Shown here: positions 25,715-34,428 of the stretch, in pieces
How the letters are laid out: every line of letters starts with the position of its first letter
Numbering within the stretch: position 1 is the stretch's first letter
Assembly (NCBI GenBank): GCA_963795715.1
Contig: CAWCIY010000002.1
Span: 868,001-932,000, forward strand
Direction of reading: 5' to 3'
Length of the DNA stretch: 64,000 nt
From: JAFEDN01 sp963795715
GTDB lineage: Bacteria; Pseudomonadota; Gammaproteobacteria; Coxiellales; Coxiellaceae
Notes under the pieces: generated by a model
Database searches by the model: none
Told to the model about the DNA's origin: nothing
Seen by the model: only the letters and a program-made list of their open reading frames with translations
Program-made: the position numbers and the translations under genes

Positions 25715-27523
25715 TTAAATCTTACCACCGCGTTTGCGTTCACTTTCTTTTAAATATTTTTTCCGCAAGCGGATGTTCAACGGGGTAATTTCCACTAACT
25801 CATCGTCATTAATAAATCCCAAAGCTTGTTCCAATGATTTCCGCATCGGAGGAGTAAGAATAATATTTTCATCCGAACCCGCGGCGCGGATGTTGGTGAG
25901 TTGTTTGGCTTTAGTCGGATTCACCACTAAATCATTTTCACGCGAGTGAATGCCGATAATCATCCCTTCATATACTTCCACTTGCGGACCAATAAACAAT
26001 TGACCACGCTCTTGTAAATTAAATAAAGAAAAACCAGTGGCTTTGCCAGGGCCGTTGGCGATGAGTACACCCCGGTTACGATGCTGAATCGGCACCGTCA
26101 CTAAGGGGCCATAATGATCAAACACGTGATACATCACACCCGAACCGGAAGTCATCATTAAAAATTGGGCATGGAATCCAATTAAGCCTCGGGTGGGAAT
26201 CATATAAGTTAGACGCACTCGGCCTTTACCATCCGGCATCATATCCTGGATTTGTCCACGGCGTTCTGCCAATTGCTGCATGATAGAGCCTTGGTGGGTT
26301 TCTTCTACATCTACTACCAATTGTTCATAAGGCTCGCTTTCTACCCCATCTATTATTTTGGTAATCACTGCAGGTCTGGATACCGCCAGTTCATACCCTT
26401 CCCGGCGCATATTTTCAATTAAAATGCCCAGATGCAATTCACCTCGTCCGGATACAATGAATTGATCCGAATCCGTACCCGGCGCCACCCGCAAGGCTAC
26501 ATTGGAAATCAACTCGCGATCCAACCGGTCACTAATTTGCCGGCTGGTGACAAATTTGCCCTCACGTCCCGCAAATGGTGAATCATTGACCTGAAAAGTC
26601 ATGCTGACAGTCGGTTCATCGACGATGAGCTGTGGCAACGCTTCAACTTTGGTTGGGTCGCATAAAGTATCAGAAATGTGAATATTACTGATACCGGTAA
26701 TCGCAATGATGTCTCCAGCTTCCGCAGAAGGGACTTCTTCCCGTTTCAGACCCATAAAACCCAGCACTTGTAAAACACGCCCCGAACGAGTTTTTCCTTC
26801 AGCATCGACAACCACTACCGGCGTGTTGGTTTTAATTTTACCCCGCTTAATTCTGCCAATTCCAATCGCGCCAACGTAACTTGAATAATCTAGCGCGCTG
26901 ATTTGCATTTGAAACGGGCCGTTAACATCTACTTTAGGCGGCGGAACGGTGCGTAAAATCATATCCAATAGCGTATGCATGTCTTTTTCTGGTTTATCTA
27001 AATCCAGCATGGCATAACCTTGCAAGGCGGAAGCAAAGACTATAGGAAAATCCAGTTGTTCATCCGTGGCGCCCAAACGCACAAATAAATCAAACACTTG
27101 GTCAACCACCCAGTGTGGTCTGGCGCCTGGCCGATCTACTTTGTTAACCACGACAATGGGTTTTAGACCCCATGAAAACGCCTTTTGAGTGACGAAACGA
27201 GTTTGCGGCATCGGGCCGTCTACTGCATCCACCAGCAACAAAACGGAATCGACCATAGACAGGATCCGCTCCACTTCGCCGCCAAAATCAGCGTGTCCCG
27301 GGGTATCTACAATGTTAATACGAGCGCCATGCCACAAAATGGCGGTATTTTTCGCTAAGATCGTGATGCCACGCTCTTTTTCCAGTTCATTGGAATCCAT
27401 GACCCGTTCAATGGGGGCACTACGGTCTCCTAAAGTTCCAGATTGTCTTAACAGTTGATCAACTAAAGTGGTTTTACCATGATCGACGTGCGCGATGATG
27501 GCAACATTACGAATTTCAGACAT
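25715..27523 (-). CDS. typA: ribosome-associated GTPase TypA/BipA
   Basis: The product is 602 residues, the usual length. It has the translational-GTPase motifs AHVDHGKTTLVDQLL (P-loop), EKERGITI (switch I), DTPGHADFGGEVERI (switch II) and VVNKVDRPGARP (NKxD), then EF-G-like domains with SPFAGREGKFVTSRQI, VSGRGELHLGILIENMRREG and IPTRGLIGF, and the TypA C-terminal domain ending GFINDDELVEITP. TypA binds ribosomes under stress and affects assembly. GAAGG lies six bases before the ATG at 27523. The frame is intact over 1.8 kb, which contrasts with the broken housekeeping genes at 12-20 kb. Confidence 0.96.
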   Translation of the reverse strand: MSEIRNVAIIAHVDHGKTTLVDQLLRQSGTLGDRSAPIERVMDSNELEKERGITILAKNTAILWHGARINIVDTPGHADFGGEVERILSMVDSVLLLVDAVDGPMPQTRFVTQKAFSWGLKPIVVVNKVDRPGARPHWVVDQVFDLFVRLGATDEQLDFPIVFASALQGYAMLDLDKPEKDMHTLLDMILRTVPPPKVDVNGPFQMQISALDYSSYVGAIGIGRIKRGKIKTNTPVVVVDAEGKTRSGRVLQVLGFMGLKREEVPSAEAGDIIAITGISNIHISDTLCDPTKVEALPQLIVDEPTVSMTFQVNDSPFAGREGKFVTSRQISDRLDRELISNVALRVAPGTDSDQFIVSGRGELHLGILIENMRREGYELAVSRPAVITKIIDGVESEPYEQLVVDVEETHQGSIMQQLAERRGQIQDMMPDGKGRVRLTYMIPTRGLIGFHAQFLMMTSGSGVMYHVFDHYGPLVTVPIQHRNRGVLIANGPGKATGFSLFNLQERGQLFIGPQVEVYEGMIIGIHSRENDLVVNPTKAKQLTNIRAAGSDENIILTPPMRKSLEQALGFINDDELVEITPLNIRLRKKYLKESERKRGGKI

Positions 27524-27638
27524 TTTTAACCTTCGTTCAAAATAAAAAATTATAACATAAGTACGGGAAAAGCGCAGTTAATATTTCGTTAATAATTACT
27601 TTATACAATATTCATAAAATAAAAACAGGGGTAAGCCA

Positions 27639-28997
27639 ATGAAAGAACAATATGAAATCATATGCAAAAAGTACGATTCGTATATTACAGAACAAGATTA
27701 TAAGTTAAATGATATTTCAGTAGATGATTTAATTCAACGACAAGAAATTTTACAAAAGGCGCAAAAGGAATTTAATGAATTATCAGCTAAGGTGGTCATT
27801 CAACCGGATTTAAATGAATTAACTAACGCAATTCGGCAGAAACTAGACGATATCCAACAATTCTTAGCTCGCTTAGAAAAACTACAACCCAACGCCACTC
27901 CGAAAGCAGAAACCCCTGTAATCCTCCAAGTAGCAAGGGGAGAAGAAGAAGAAGAAAACAAGGTTAATCAGCCTGGTTACATCGAAACACAGCAGAAGCT
28001 TTTAAAGGACTTTAGAGAATTCCTTGAAAGCCGAGGCAAGAGTGGTGATGATGATTCAAAGGCAGCCGGGTTTTTAGAAACTCATTCTATTTCAACAAAA
28101 AACACTACGCAAGCTAGTCAGCAAGCTATGAGACTGAACCCAGAAGGGTATCATTTTTTATATCCCGAAGATCCAAATGTAATTTCCATCTATCGAGCAG
28201 CTTTAAATAAGGGACTACCTGTGGCAGCCTTTCGGGTGATTGAGGCATGCTTAGATTGTGAATTGTATCGGGAACGCGGCGGCGATTTTCCACCTGATTC
28301 AAAGACCTTACTTACAGAAATATTAACGCAGTTCTTACCCATTAGAAATACTGAAAACCAGAACTTAGCAGAATTGTGCACCGTTCGTGATGCAAAACAT
28401 AACCAGAATAAATTTTTTAATATGAGATTCGGCATGTTAAAATCTCAAGTGGATGTTGACGAATTCGATATCAGCTCAATTATTACCTTGCCTTCGGCTC
28501 CTATTTTGGCTCATGAAGAAACCAAACCCAGACCCCGCTCCAATACCTATGACTCCAGTTTATTTCACAAATTATTTAAAAAAAATCCCCTTCCTCAACC
28601 CACTCAGCCGCCTAAAACTGGGTATTTGGTCACTAAACGTTATGAACATGCACTTTTTAGAGAATCGGAATTTGAAAAAAAGATAGATTTTCTAGAAGTT
28701 CGAGCCCGTGGGAATTTTTTGGGATACACTGCCAAAGATTTAGTTGCAGAATATAACCAATCGGTAGCAATGGTTAATCGCTTACAAGAAAAAATTATAA
28801 AATATCGTGATGATAAAATTAAATATAATCCACAAAAATATGAATCTATTATTAATCGATATACTCGGTTTCAAGACCGGTTGGAAACAGTAAAATCAGC
28901 TCTTATAAAAGCTAAGGAAGAACTGCCTGAATCCCGAAGCCTAACTAGGGGTAGGGCTTATACTTACATACCGGGTGGCGGCTCAAAGACGAAATAA
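27639..28997 (+). CDS. unknown coiled-coil protein, possible effector
   Basis: The product is 452 residues with no signal peptide or membrane helix; AGGGG lies seven bases before the ATG. The first 90 residues are helical with heptad-like Leu/Ile spacing (VDDLIQRQEILQKAQKEF and following). A low-complexity acidic patch (GEEEEEN) lies near residue 105. The middle and the C-terminal 100 residues are again helical (SIINRYTRFQDRLETVK), ending in a Gly/Ser/Lys tail. No domain is recognised. It is convergent with the F-box-like gene and overlaps its end by 15 bases. Coiled-coil proteins without homologues next to eukaryotic-like genes are often secreted effectors in this group; that is inference only. 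Confidence 0.6.
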   Translation: MKEQYEIICKKYDSYITEQDYKLNDISVDDLIQRQEILQKAQKEFNELSAKVVIQPDLNELTNAIRQKLDDIQQFLARLEKLQPNATPKAETPVILQVARGEEEEENKVNQPGYIETQQKLLKDFREFLESRGKSGDDDSKAAGFLETHSISTKNTTQASQQAMRLNPEGYHFLYPEDPNVISIYRAALNKGLPVAAFRVIEACLDCELYRERGGDFPPDSKTLLTEILTQFLPIRNTENQNLAELCTVRDAKHNQNKFFNMRFGMLKSQVDVDEFDISSIITLPSAPILAHEETKPRPRSNTYDSSLFHKLFKKNPLPQPTQPPKTGYLVTKRYEHALFRESEFEKKIDFLEVRARGNFLGYTAKDLVAEYNQSVAMVNRLQEKIIKYRDDKIKYNPQKYESIINRYTRFQDRLETVKSALIKAKEELPESRSLTRGRAYTYIPGGGSKTK

Positions 28998-29621
28998 GGA
29001 TTGCAGTTCAGGCAGTTTTTTAATTTCGTCGGGGGATAAGCCTGCTATTTTTTCTGGAGGCGCCCCCTTTTCTTCTACCAAGCGAATATGAAACGGTCCG
29101 AAGCCGGTGATCTCACCATTTTCTTTTAAAACGATGGAAGGATCCACCCCTAACTTTATAGCCAATTTTTGAAAGTAATAGGCTTTGCTACTCACGATAA
29201 AATTCACTTTAGCCGACTGCGCCCTAGCAGCCGCTTGAAAAACGGTTAGCTTGCCGTCCAGCATCGTCCTGGCCACCCACTTGGAACGCAAATGTGTTTG
29301 GCTTAATTCGGAAAGCGTATGATGTTTGATATAATCATTCACGCAATAATAGATCTTGATAATATCTACAGACAAATGGTTCCTTTCGATTTTAGGTTTC
29401 CACAGCCAGATATTTTGACCCTCTTCTTTTTGGATAAAGTGATTGCCTAAGTTTTTTTTCCCCCAATATTGTAAACAAAGCAACTGCCAAGCTTTAGATA
29501 GCTGCTCCATGCGGATACAGTCATAAGGATCTAAATAAATTAAAATAGCTTTTGCCAAAATCCAATCTATAGTAAATGCAGTAAAAACTTCATTTAATTG
29601 AAGTGTTGTTCCCTTTTTCAT
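28983..29621 (-). CDS. F-box-like protein, candidate ubiquitin-ligase-recruiting effector
   Basis: The product is 212 residues; AGGGAG lies four bases before the ATG. Residues about 14-52 read FTIDWILAKAILIYLDPYDC then IRMEQLSKAWQLLCLQYWGK, which fits the F-box pattern (helix, ILxYLDPxD, then a variable helix with SKxWxxLxxxxW). F-boxes bind Skp1 in eukaryotic SCF ubiquitin ligases, and intracellular Legionellales use F-box effectors to recruit them. The usual Leu-Pro at the start of the F-box is missing. The rest (60-212) is unknown, with an LKENGEITGFGPFHI segment near 165. There is no signal peptide. It is convergent with the unknown coiled-coil gene. Confidence 0.62.
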   Translation of the reverse strand: MKKGTTLQLNEVFTAFTIDWILAKAILIYLDPYDCIRMEQLSKAWQLLCLQYWGKKNLGNHFIQKEEGQNIWLWKPKIERNHLSVDIIKIYYCVNDYIKHHTLSELSQTHLRSKWVARTMLDGKLTVFQAAARAQSAKVNFIVSSKAYYFQKLAIKLGVDPSIVLKENGEITGFGPFHIRLVEEKGAPPEKIAGLSPDEIKKLPELQSLFRL

Positions 29622-29767
29622 ATTGCTCCCTTTTTCAAGTTATTGTGAATATCCATCCAAAAAAAATCAAGAGGAGCCGAAATCTCGCGTTATAGAATCA
29701 TGAATTACTGTTTTCATGATTTTTGCATCTTCTTGCATCTTGCTCCGAACGACTTTAAGATAACTTT

Positions 29768-30550
29768 ATGTTTGCAAAACTTGAAAAAAATAAAATTTTG
29801 AAGGAAATAAAACCTTCTGTTTTAAAATTTTTAAATGAACTCTTGCTCTTAGACCAGGTGGATTCTACTAATGATTACCTGTTGAGATTAATTGACCGTT
29901 ATGGGGTGGCCTGTTTTGCAGAGCAGCAAACAGCAGGCAAAGGTCAGCGTGGCAAGCAATGGGTTTCGCCACCAGGTCAAATATATTTTTCTTTATCGTG
30001 GTTATTTCAAAAACCTCCCGCTAAATTGCTGGGATTGAGCTTGGCCATAGGCATCGCCGCCGTCAGGGTGCTTCACGGAGCCGGCGCGAGCGAAGGCCTT
30101 AAAATCAAATGGCCTAATGATGTTTACTATCAAGGTCAAAAAATAGTGGGTATCTTGGTAGAGACCGTGCCTGATGACGCCATTAGCAAAGCAGTCATAG
30201 GAATCGGCGTCAATTTATTTAGTCACTCTGAGCAAACCCTATCTATCAACCAACCTTGGACTAGCCTAGATCGTATTACCCATCAGACCATTGATCGGAA
30301 CGTATTTGCTGGTAAGTTACTGAATGAATGCCTTAAAGTTTTGGAGGAGTTTAATCTCCACGGTTTAGCACCTTTCCTGGAAGAGTGGCGCGGTCTAGAT
30401 TTTCTTTACGGAAAACGCGTCACAGTCAGCCATGGCCAACAAATGTTAGTCGGTTGGACCAAAGGAGTATCCAATCAAGGTGAATTATTACTCGTAGATG
30501 ATTTAAATCAAGAGCATTCTCTTTTGAACGGAACGGTTCGTCTAATCTAG
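29768..30550 (+). CDS. birA: biotin-[acetyl-CoA-carboxylase] ligase, no DNA-binding domain
   Basis: BirA attaches biotin to the carboxylase carrier protein. The product is 260 residues. Family motifs are VDSTNDYL, AEQQTAGKGQRGKQWVSPPG (the biotinyl-adenylate loop), LKIKWPNDVYYQGQKIVGIL (catalytic Lys) and IGIGVNLF, then a small C-terminal beta domain. It lacks the N-terminal winged helix of E. coli BirA, so it should not repress biotin genes. Its last nine bases overlap the end of the convergent dedA gene. An SD-like AAGA lies before the ATG, but this is weak. Confidence 0.93.
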   Translation: MFAKLEKNKILKEIKPSVLKFLNELLLLDQVDSTNDYLLRLIDRYGVACFAEQQTAGKGQRGKQWVSPPGQIYFSLSWLFQKPPAKLLGLSLAIGIAAVRVLHGAGASEGLKIKWPNDVYYQGQKIVGILVETVPDDAISKAVIGIGVNLFSHSEQTLSINQPWTSLDRITHQTIDRNVFAGKLLNECLKVLEEFNLHGLAPFLEEWRGLDFLYGKRVTVSHGQQMLVGWTKGVSNQGELLLVDDLNQEHSLLNGTVRLI

Positions 30551-31216
30551 ATTTTTAGAATTTTTATGACAGTATCTCATTTTAAGCAAATGAATAACGG
30601 CAGGTAGAATAGAAATAAACACAATCACCAAAACCATAGGTAAAATATAGCTTTCAACATTGGGTATGCTAGCTCCCAGAAAATAACCCAGCAAAGTAAC
30701 CCCTCCACACCAAACTAACGCTCCAATGATATTAAAAAATGTGTATCTGCGATGGGTCATTTCCGCCATTCCCGCAACAATGGGTAAAAAAGTCCGAACT
30801 ATCGGCACCAATCTACCAATAATTAAGGCCTTACCACCATGTTTTTCGTAAAATGCATGTGCTTCTGTCAGATAACGCTTTTTAAACCAGAGGCCGTCTT
30901 CTCTTTTCAGTAGCCAATGACCGATTTTATCCCCAAACCAATAAGCAATCGCATAGCCAACAATCGCCGCAACGATGAGTAAAGGGAGCAGAATAAAAAT
31001 ATTAAAAATTTGTTGAGAAGCTAATAAGCCGGCAGCAAATAATAAGCTGTCGCCTGGCAAGAAGAATCCTAAAAACAAACCCGTTTCGCATAAAATAATC
31101 AAAGTTAAGCCGATGTAGCCTGTGGTTTTTGTCAGTTGAACGACGTCAATATGGTGCAGAAAGTCTAGCATTGAACGAGAATAACATTTTTTAGACAAGA
31201 TAGATACTGAATGCAT
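30542..31216 (-). CDS. DedA-family membrane protein
   Basis: The product is up to 224 residues. The ATG at 31216 directly follows the upstream stop (TAAATG), suggesting coupling; the ATG at 31171 (209 residues, MLDFLHHIDV) is nearer the usual DedA start. The core has GLFLGFFLPGDSLLFAAGLL and a later GRLVPIVRTFLPIVAGMAEM, the DedA (SNARE-associated/VTT) signatures with the conserved Arg and Pro, and four to five membrane helices. DedA proteins are inner-membrane flippase-like proteins, some recycling undecaprenyl phosphate or phosphatidylethanolamine. The substrate here is unknown. It shares an operon with the exported protein upstream. Confidence 0.88.
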   Translation of the reverse strand: MHSVSILSKKCYSRSMLDFLHHIDVVQLTKTTGYIGLTLIILCETGLFLGFFLPGDSLLFAAGLLASQQIFNIFILLPLLIVAAIVGYAIAYWFGDKIGHWLLKREDGLWFKKRYLTEAHAFYEKHGGKALIIGRLVPIVRTFLPIVAGMAEMTHRRYTFFNIIGALVWCGGVTLLGYFLGASIPNVESYILPMVLVIVFISILPAVIHLLKMRYCHKNSKNLD

Positions 31217-31693
31217 TTACCTTGGGGTTTCGGGAAATTTAAATGCAGAGCCCTTTTCTCTGATCACACGAACAATTCGCAGGTTTTTCTGGTAGTAAAC
31301 ACGGTAAATAGTCAAATTACTGCGTTGATAAGCTAGCAAAGATTGATGCACTGCTATCGAAACCCCACCCGTGACTACCGCTAGCGCCACATTGCGAGGC
31401 CGCGGATGAGGCGTGACGTACTTGGAACCATCGGGAGTAAAAATATAGACGTCTTCGACCCCGCCCCCGCTAAATACATCGGTCCCGTTGGGTGCTCCAA
31501 AGGCTTTATATACATTTTCTCTGCGGTTCCCTATGACCAAAACTCCTGGACGATATTTGATTTGAGTATTTTTATGTGTGAACGACTGCTTCATGGCTTC
31601 TGGACCAAAAGGATTTTCAGCTTGGCAAATATTCGCCATGAATACAGCAGGTAGGAGTAAAGTTAGGATCAAGAAATTTCTGAGTTTCATCAT
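31217..31693 (-). CDS. exported protein of unknown function, possible BamE/SmpA-like fold
   Basis: The product is 158 residues. A signal peptide is plain: MMKLRNF, a Leu-rich core, and a likely cut after CQA near residue 25. The mature part carries IGNRRENVYKAFGAPNGTDV near residues 55-74, similar in spacing to the G-x-x-x-x-x-V-x-x-x-x-G-x-P repeat of SmpA/BamE-like periplasmic domains, followed by a short hydrophobic stretch (NVALAVVTGGVSIAV). Function is not known. AGGAG lies three bases before the first of two adjacent ATGs. Its stop abuts the dedA start. Confidence 0.6.
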   Translation of the reverse strand: MMKLRNFLILTLLLPAVFMANICQAENPFGPEAMKQSFTHKNTQIKYRPGVLVIGNRRENVYKAFGAPNGTDVFSGGGVEDVYIFTPDGSKYVTPHPRPRNVALAVVTGGVSIAVHQSLLAYQRSNLTIYRVYYQKNLRIVRVIREKGSAFKFPETPR

Positions 31694-31723
31694 TTTCTCC
31701 TTTTAATTTATTATAGGCTATAA

Positions 31724-31859
31724 TAGGGTCTGTTTACATTTCGCTAGGCCGGAGCAGAAACCACTGATTTTCGAGCACCGCAGCGCAGTTTACATGCTAG
31801 TAAATGAGCAGCGGAGCGCAGAAAATCAGTGGTTTATGCCCGGCATAGTAGAGACCCTA
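31724..31859. repeat. 136-base inverted repeat in a divergent promoter region
   Basis: Outer arms TAGGGTCT (31724-31731) and AGACCCTA (31852-31859); inner arms GAAACCACTGATTTTC (31757-31772) and its near-perfect complement (31821-31836), extended by GCCGG and CCGGC. It lies between the start of the exported-protein gene and rmuC, so it occupies both upstream regions. Confidence 0.75.
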
Positions 31860-31883
31860 GTGATTTTTCGTGAGGTTTGAGTC

Positions 31884-33056
31884 ATGGTATATCAGTTGCT
31901 AAGCGCAATTATTCCAACAATTGCCATTGCCGCTCTGGGTTGGTATTGGCAAAAACAGTGGCGACAATTCCAAAACATGCATCTGCAACGCCAAGAAATT
32001 CAAAATTTACTAAGAAACCAGGAAAAAGAACAACAGGAATTTCGCCAACGCTTTGATCAACACCAAATTAACAGCTTGAGTCTTATCCAAGACTGTCTAC
32101 AAAACGCATTAGCGGAAGTCCGCAACCAGATAACCCTTGCCTTGAACCAATATGCTGATCATTTGGGCAAGCGGATGGAGGATTTAACCCGAACAGTGCA
32201 GCAACGTTTAAAAGAAATCAGCGGTGAAGTAGATCGCCAACTCGCCAGCGGTTTTGAAAAAACAACGGCTACTTTTGCTGATGTAATGAAACGATTGACC
32301 ATCATTGATGAAGCGCAGAAAAAAATAACCGAACTGTCGAGTAGTGTAGTCAATTTACAAGAAATTTTAGTTGACAAGCGCTCACGAGGCGCCTTTGGTG
32401 AAGTGCAATTAGTGAATTTAATTCGCAATGTCATACCCGAAACTCATTTTTCTTTACAACATTCACTCAGCAATGGTAAGCGGGTAGATTGTCTACTCAT
32501 TTTGCCTGCCCCTTCCGGCAATATCGCTATCGATTCTAAATTTCCCTTGGAAAGTTATCAACACATGGTTTCTCCAGATATTTCTAAGGACTTGAAGCAC
32601 CAAGCAGAGGCACGATTTCGACAAGATATACGCAAGCATATTGAAGATATTGCCGAAAAATATATCTTACCTCCGGAAACGGCTGACGGTGCTATGATGT
32701 TTATTCCTGCGGAAGCAATTTTTGCCGAAATTCATGCCCATTATCCAGACTTAGTTGAATTAGCTAACCGACAAAAAGTGTGGCTGGTTTCACCGACTAC
32801 CATGATGGCGGTACTTACCACTGCTCGAGCGGTTTTAAAAGACGCCGCCACTCGTAAGCAAGTGCATCTCATTCAGGAGCATTTGATTGCATTAAGTCAA
32901 GATTTCTCTCGTTTTGAAGAACGTATGAATCATTTGGCCAAACACATTCAACAAGCACAACAAGACGTAGAGCAAGTGCATATGTCCTCGAAAAAAATTT
33001 CCAGCCGGTTCGCAAAAATTGAAAAAGTAGAATTGCTCGAAAATATGGATTCGTAG
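31884..33056 (+). CDS. rmuC: DNA recombination protein RmuC
   Basis: RmuC is a membrane-anchored, nuclease-fold protein that limits DNA inversions at short inverted repeats. The product is 390 residues, somewhat short for the family. Residues 1-22 are a membrane anchor; about 25-165 form a coiled coil rich in Gln; the RmuC core follows, with GAFGEVQLVNLIR, KRVDCLLILP, NIAIDSKFPLESY and DGAMMFIPAEAIFAEIH. GAGG lies eight bases before the ATG. A large palindrome lies immediately upstream, notable given the enzyme's proposed substrate, but this may be coincidence. Confidence 0.93.
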   Translation: MVYQLLSAIIPTIAIAALGWYWQKQWRQFQNMHLQRQEIQNLLRNQEKEQQEFRQRFDQHQINSLSLIQDCLQNALAEVRNQITLALNQYADHLGKRMEDLTRTVQQRLKEISGEVDRQLASGFEKTTATFADVMKRLTIIDEAQKKITELSSSVVNLQEILVDKRSRGAFGEVQLVNLIRNVIPETHFSLQHSLSNGKRVDCLLILPAPSGNIAIDSKFPLESYQHMVSPDISKDLKHQAEARFRQDIRKHIEDIAEKYILPPETADGAMMFIPAEAIFAEIHAHYPDLVELANRQKVWLVSPTTMMAVLTTARAVLKDAATRKQVHLIQEHLIALSQDFSRFEERMNHLAKHIQQAQQDVEQVHMSSKKISSRFAKIEKVELLENMDS

Positions 33057-33150
33057 AATTGCTGAAAGAAAAATAAAAAGTAGCTCAACCTTTGAGAGAT
33101 TGTTTTCCAATAGTGAGAGCCATGACTCATTGGTGTAGAGATCTTAAACC

Positions 33151-34425
33151 TTAAACCAGTAAATTGAAATTTGACTGTGAAGTTCGTTGATCATTATTAT
33201 TGCGTAGGCTTAATTCAAAAGCTTGTTTTTGCAGGCTAAATAGAGAGAGTTTGCACAAAGTGTTGGCGGGTAATGGATCATCGGAAACGTAATCGCTGGT
33301 GAGTTCGAGCAATGGCTGTGGAATGAATGGTAAGCTTTCTTGAAGCCAAAGCATAGTGAATAATTTGACTCTCCAAATTTTTTTCCATTCTTCAAGTTTC
33401 TCAATGGTTTGATCGTAAAGTTTTATCCTAGCTTCTATCAGACACTCAGGGGAACTATTAAAATTATACTGAAGATATGATTTCTCCCTTTCCTTTTCAC
33501 GATTAATACTGCCTATCGGAGTTTCTCCTTTGTTATTAATTGCTTTTACATCAACTCCAGCTTGGAGCAAAAGATCAATCATCTGGAGATGCGATTTAAT
33601 AAAAGGTTCACTAAATTCAGAAGGGGGTTGTTTAATTATAATAATACCATAAAGAGAAGTCTTAAAGTATTCCCAACCGATATCGAAAACTTGCGAAAAC
33701 CGTATTTTATGGACGACCGCCAAATGCAAGGCTGTATTTCCTTCTTTATCACGGGACTCTATCATTTTTATGGGAAATTTTGGCGATTTTAACAATTCTT
33801 TCAAGCTTTCGGAGTGGCCTGCTCCAGCGCATATCAGTAAAGCGGATAAACCAGAATTATTACAGGCATTTATATCGGCATGGCGTTGCAGCAAAAGTTG
33901 GACTACTTTTGACTTTTCACGGTAACCATGTAATGACATCAACAGTGGGGTTTCTCCTAAAAAATCACTTTTTTCCTCCAGTAGTGGGCGTTTCATTTCA
34001 TCAGCTTTATCAAGCAGCAGCTTAACAGATTTTTCTTTGCCCTCAAAAACATGCGAAAAAATAGGCAGCTGACTGATATTTCTCCGTTTACTTTTTACGT
34101 TTTTTTTAAAGATATCACTTCCATGATCGAGGAGAAATTTAACCATAGCTTCAGCCCGCCAACTATGGGCCGCCATGTGCAACGGCGTTTGGCCGTCCAT
34201 TTCATGAAATTTAAAATTTTTTTCATCGTCGATTGATAGATGTGCTATTCCATTAATGTCAGCTCCGTGGTTTAAAGCTATTTTTGCAAGTTCTATATCG
34301 CCTTCTTTAGAAGCTCGCACTAAAAGCAACATCCACTGTGCTGGGGTAATAGAAGTGTGTGGACCCCAATAATCCGGTATCCACTCTTTAAGAGAATCCT
34401 CTTCTGATAATTTCCTTTTTGACAT
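33151..34425 (-). CDS. ankyrin-repeat protein, candidate effector
   Basis: The product is 424 residues, starting MSKRKLSEEDSL with no signal peptide. Ankyrin units include DIELAKIALNHGADINGI (about 55-72), DGQTPLHMAAHSWRAEAMVK plus FLLDHGSDI (about 88-117), GETPLLMSLHGYREKSKVVQ plus LLLQRHADINACNNSGLSAL, GNTALHLAVVHK, and MIDLLLQAGVDVKAINNKGE, so at least five repeats. A long insert separates the last two. The C-terminal 100 residues are not ankyrin and include a SLPFIPQPLLELTSDYVSDD segment resembling the C-termini of some Legionella ankyrin proteins. Ankyrin repeats bind proteins; in this setting a secreted effector is likely but not shown. Confidence 0.85.
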   Translation of the reverse strand: MSKRKLSEEDSLKEWIPDYWGPHTSITPAQWMLLLVRASKEGDIELAKIALNHGADINGIAHLSIDDEKNFKFHEMDGQTPLHMAAHSWRAEAMVKFLLDHGSDIFKKNVKSKRRNISQLPIFSHVFEGKEKSVKLLLDKADEMKRPLLEEKSDFLGETPLLMSLHGYREKSKVVQLLLQRHADINACNNSGLSALLICAGAGHSESLKELLKSPKFPIKMIESRDKEGNTALHLAVVHKIRFSQVFDIGWEYFKTSLYGIIIIKQPPSEFSEPFIKSHLQMIDLLLQAGVDVKAINNKGETPIGSINREKEREKSYLQYNFNSSPECLIEARIKLYDQTIEKLEEWKKIWRVKLFTMLWLQESLPFIPQPLLELTSDYVSDDPLPANTLCKLSLFSLQKQAFELSLRNNNDQRTSQSNFNLLV

Positions 34426-34428
34426 GAC

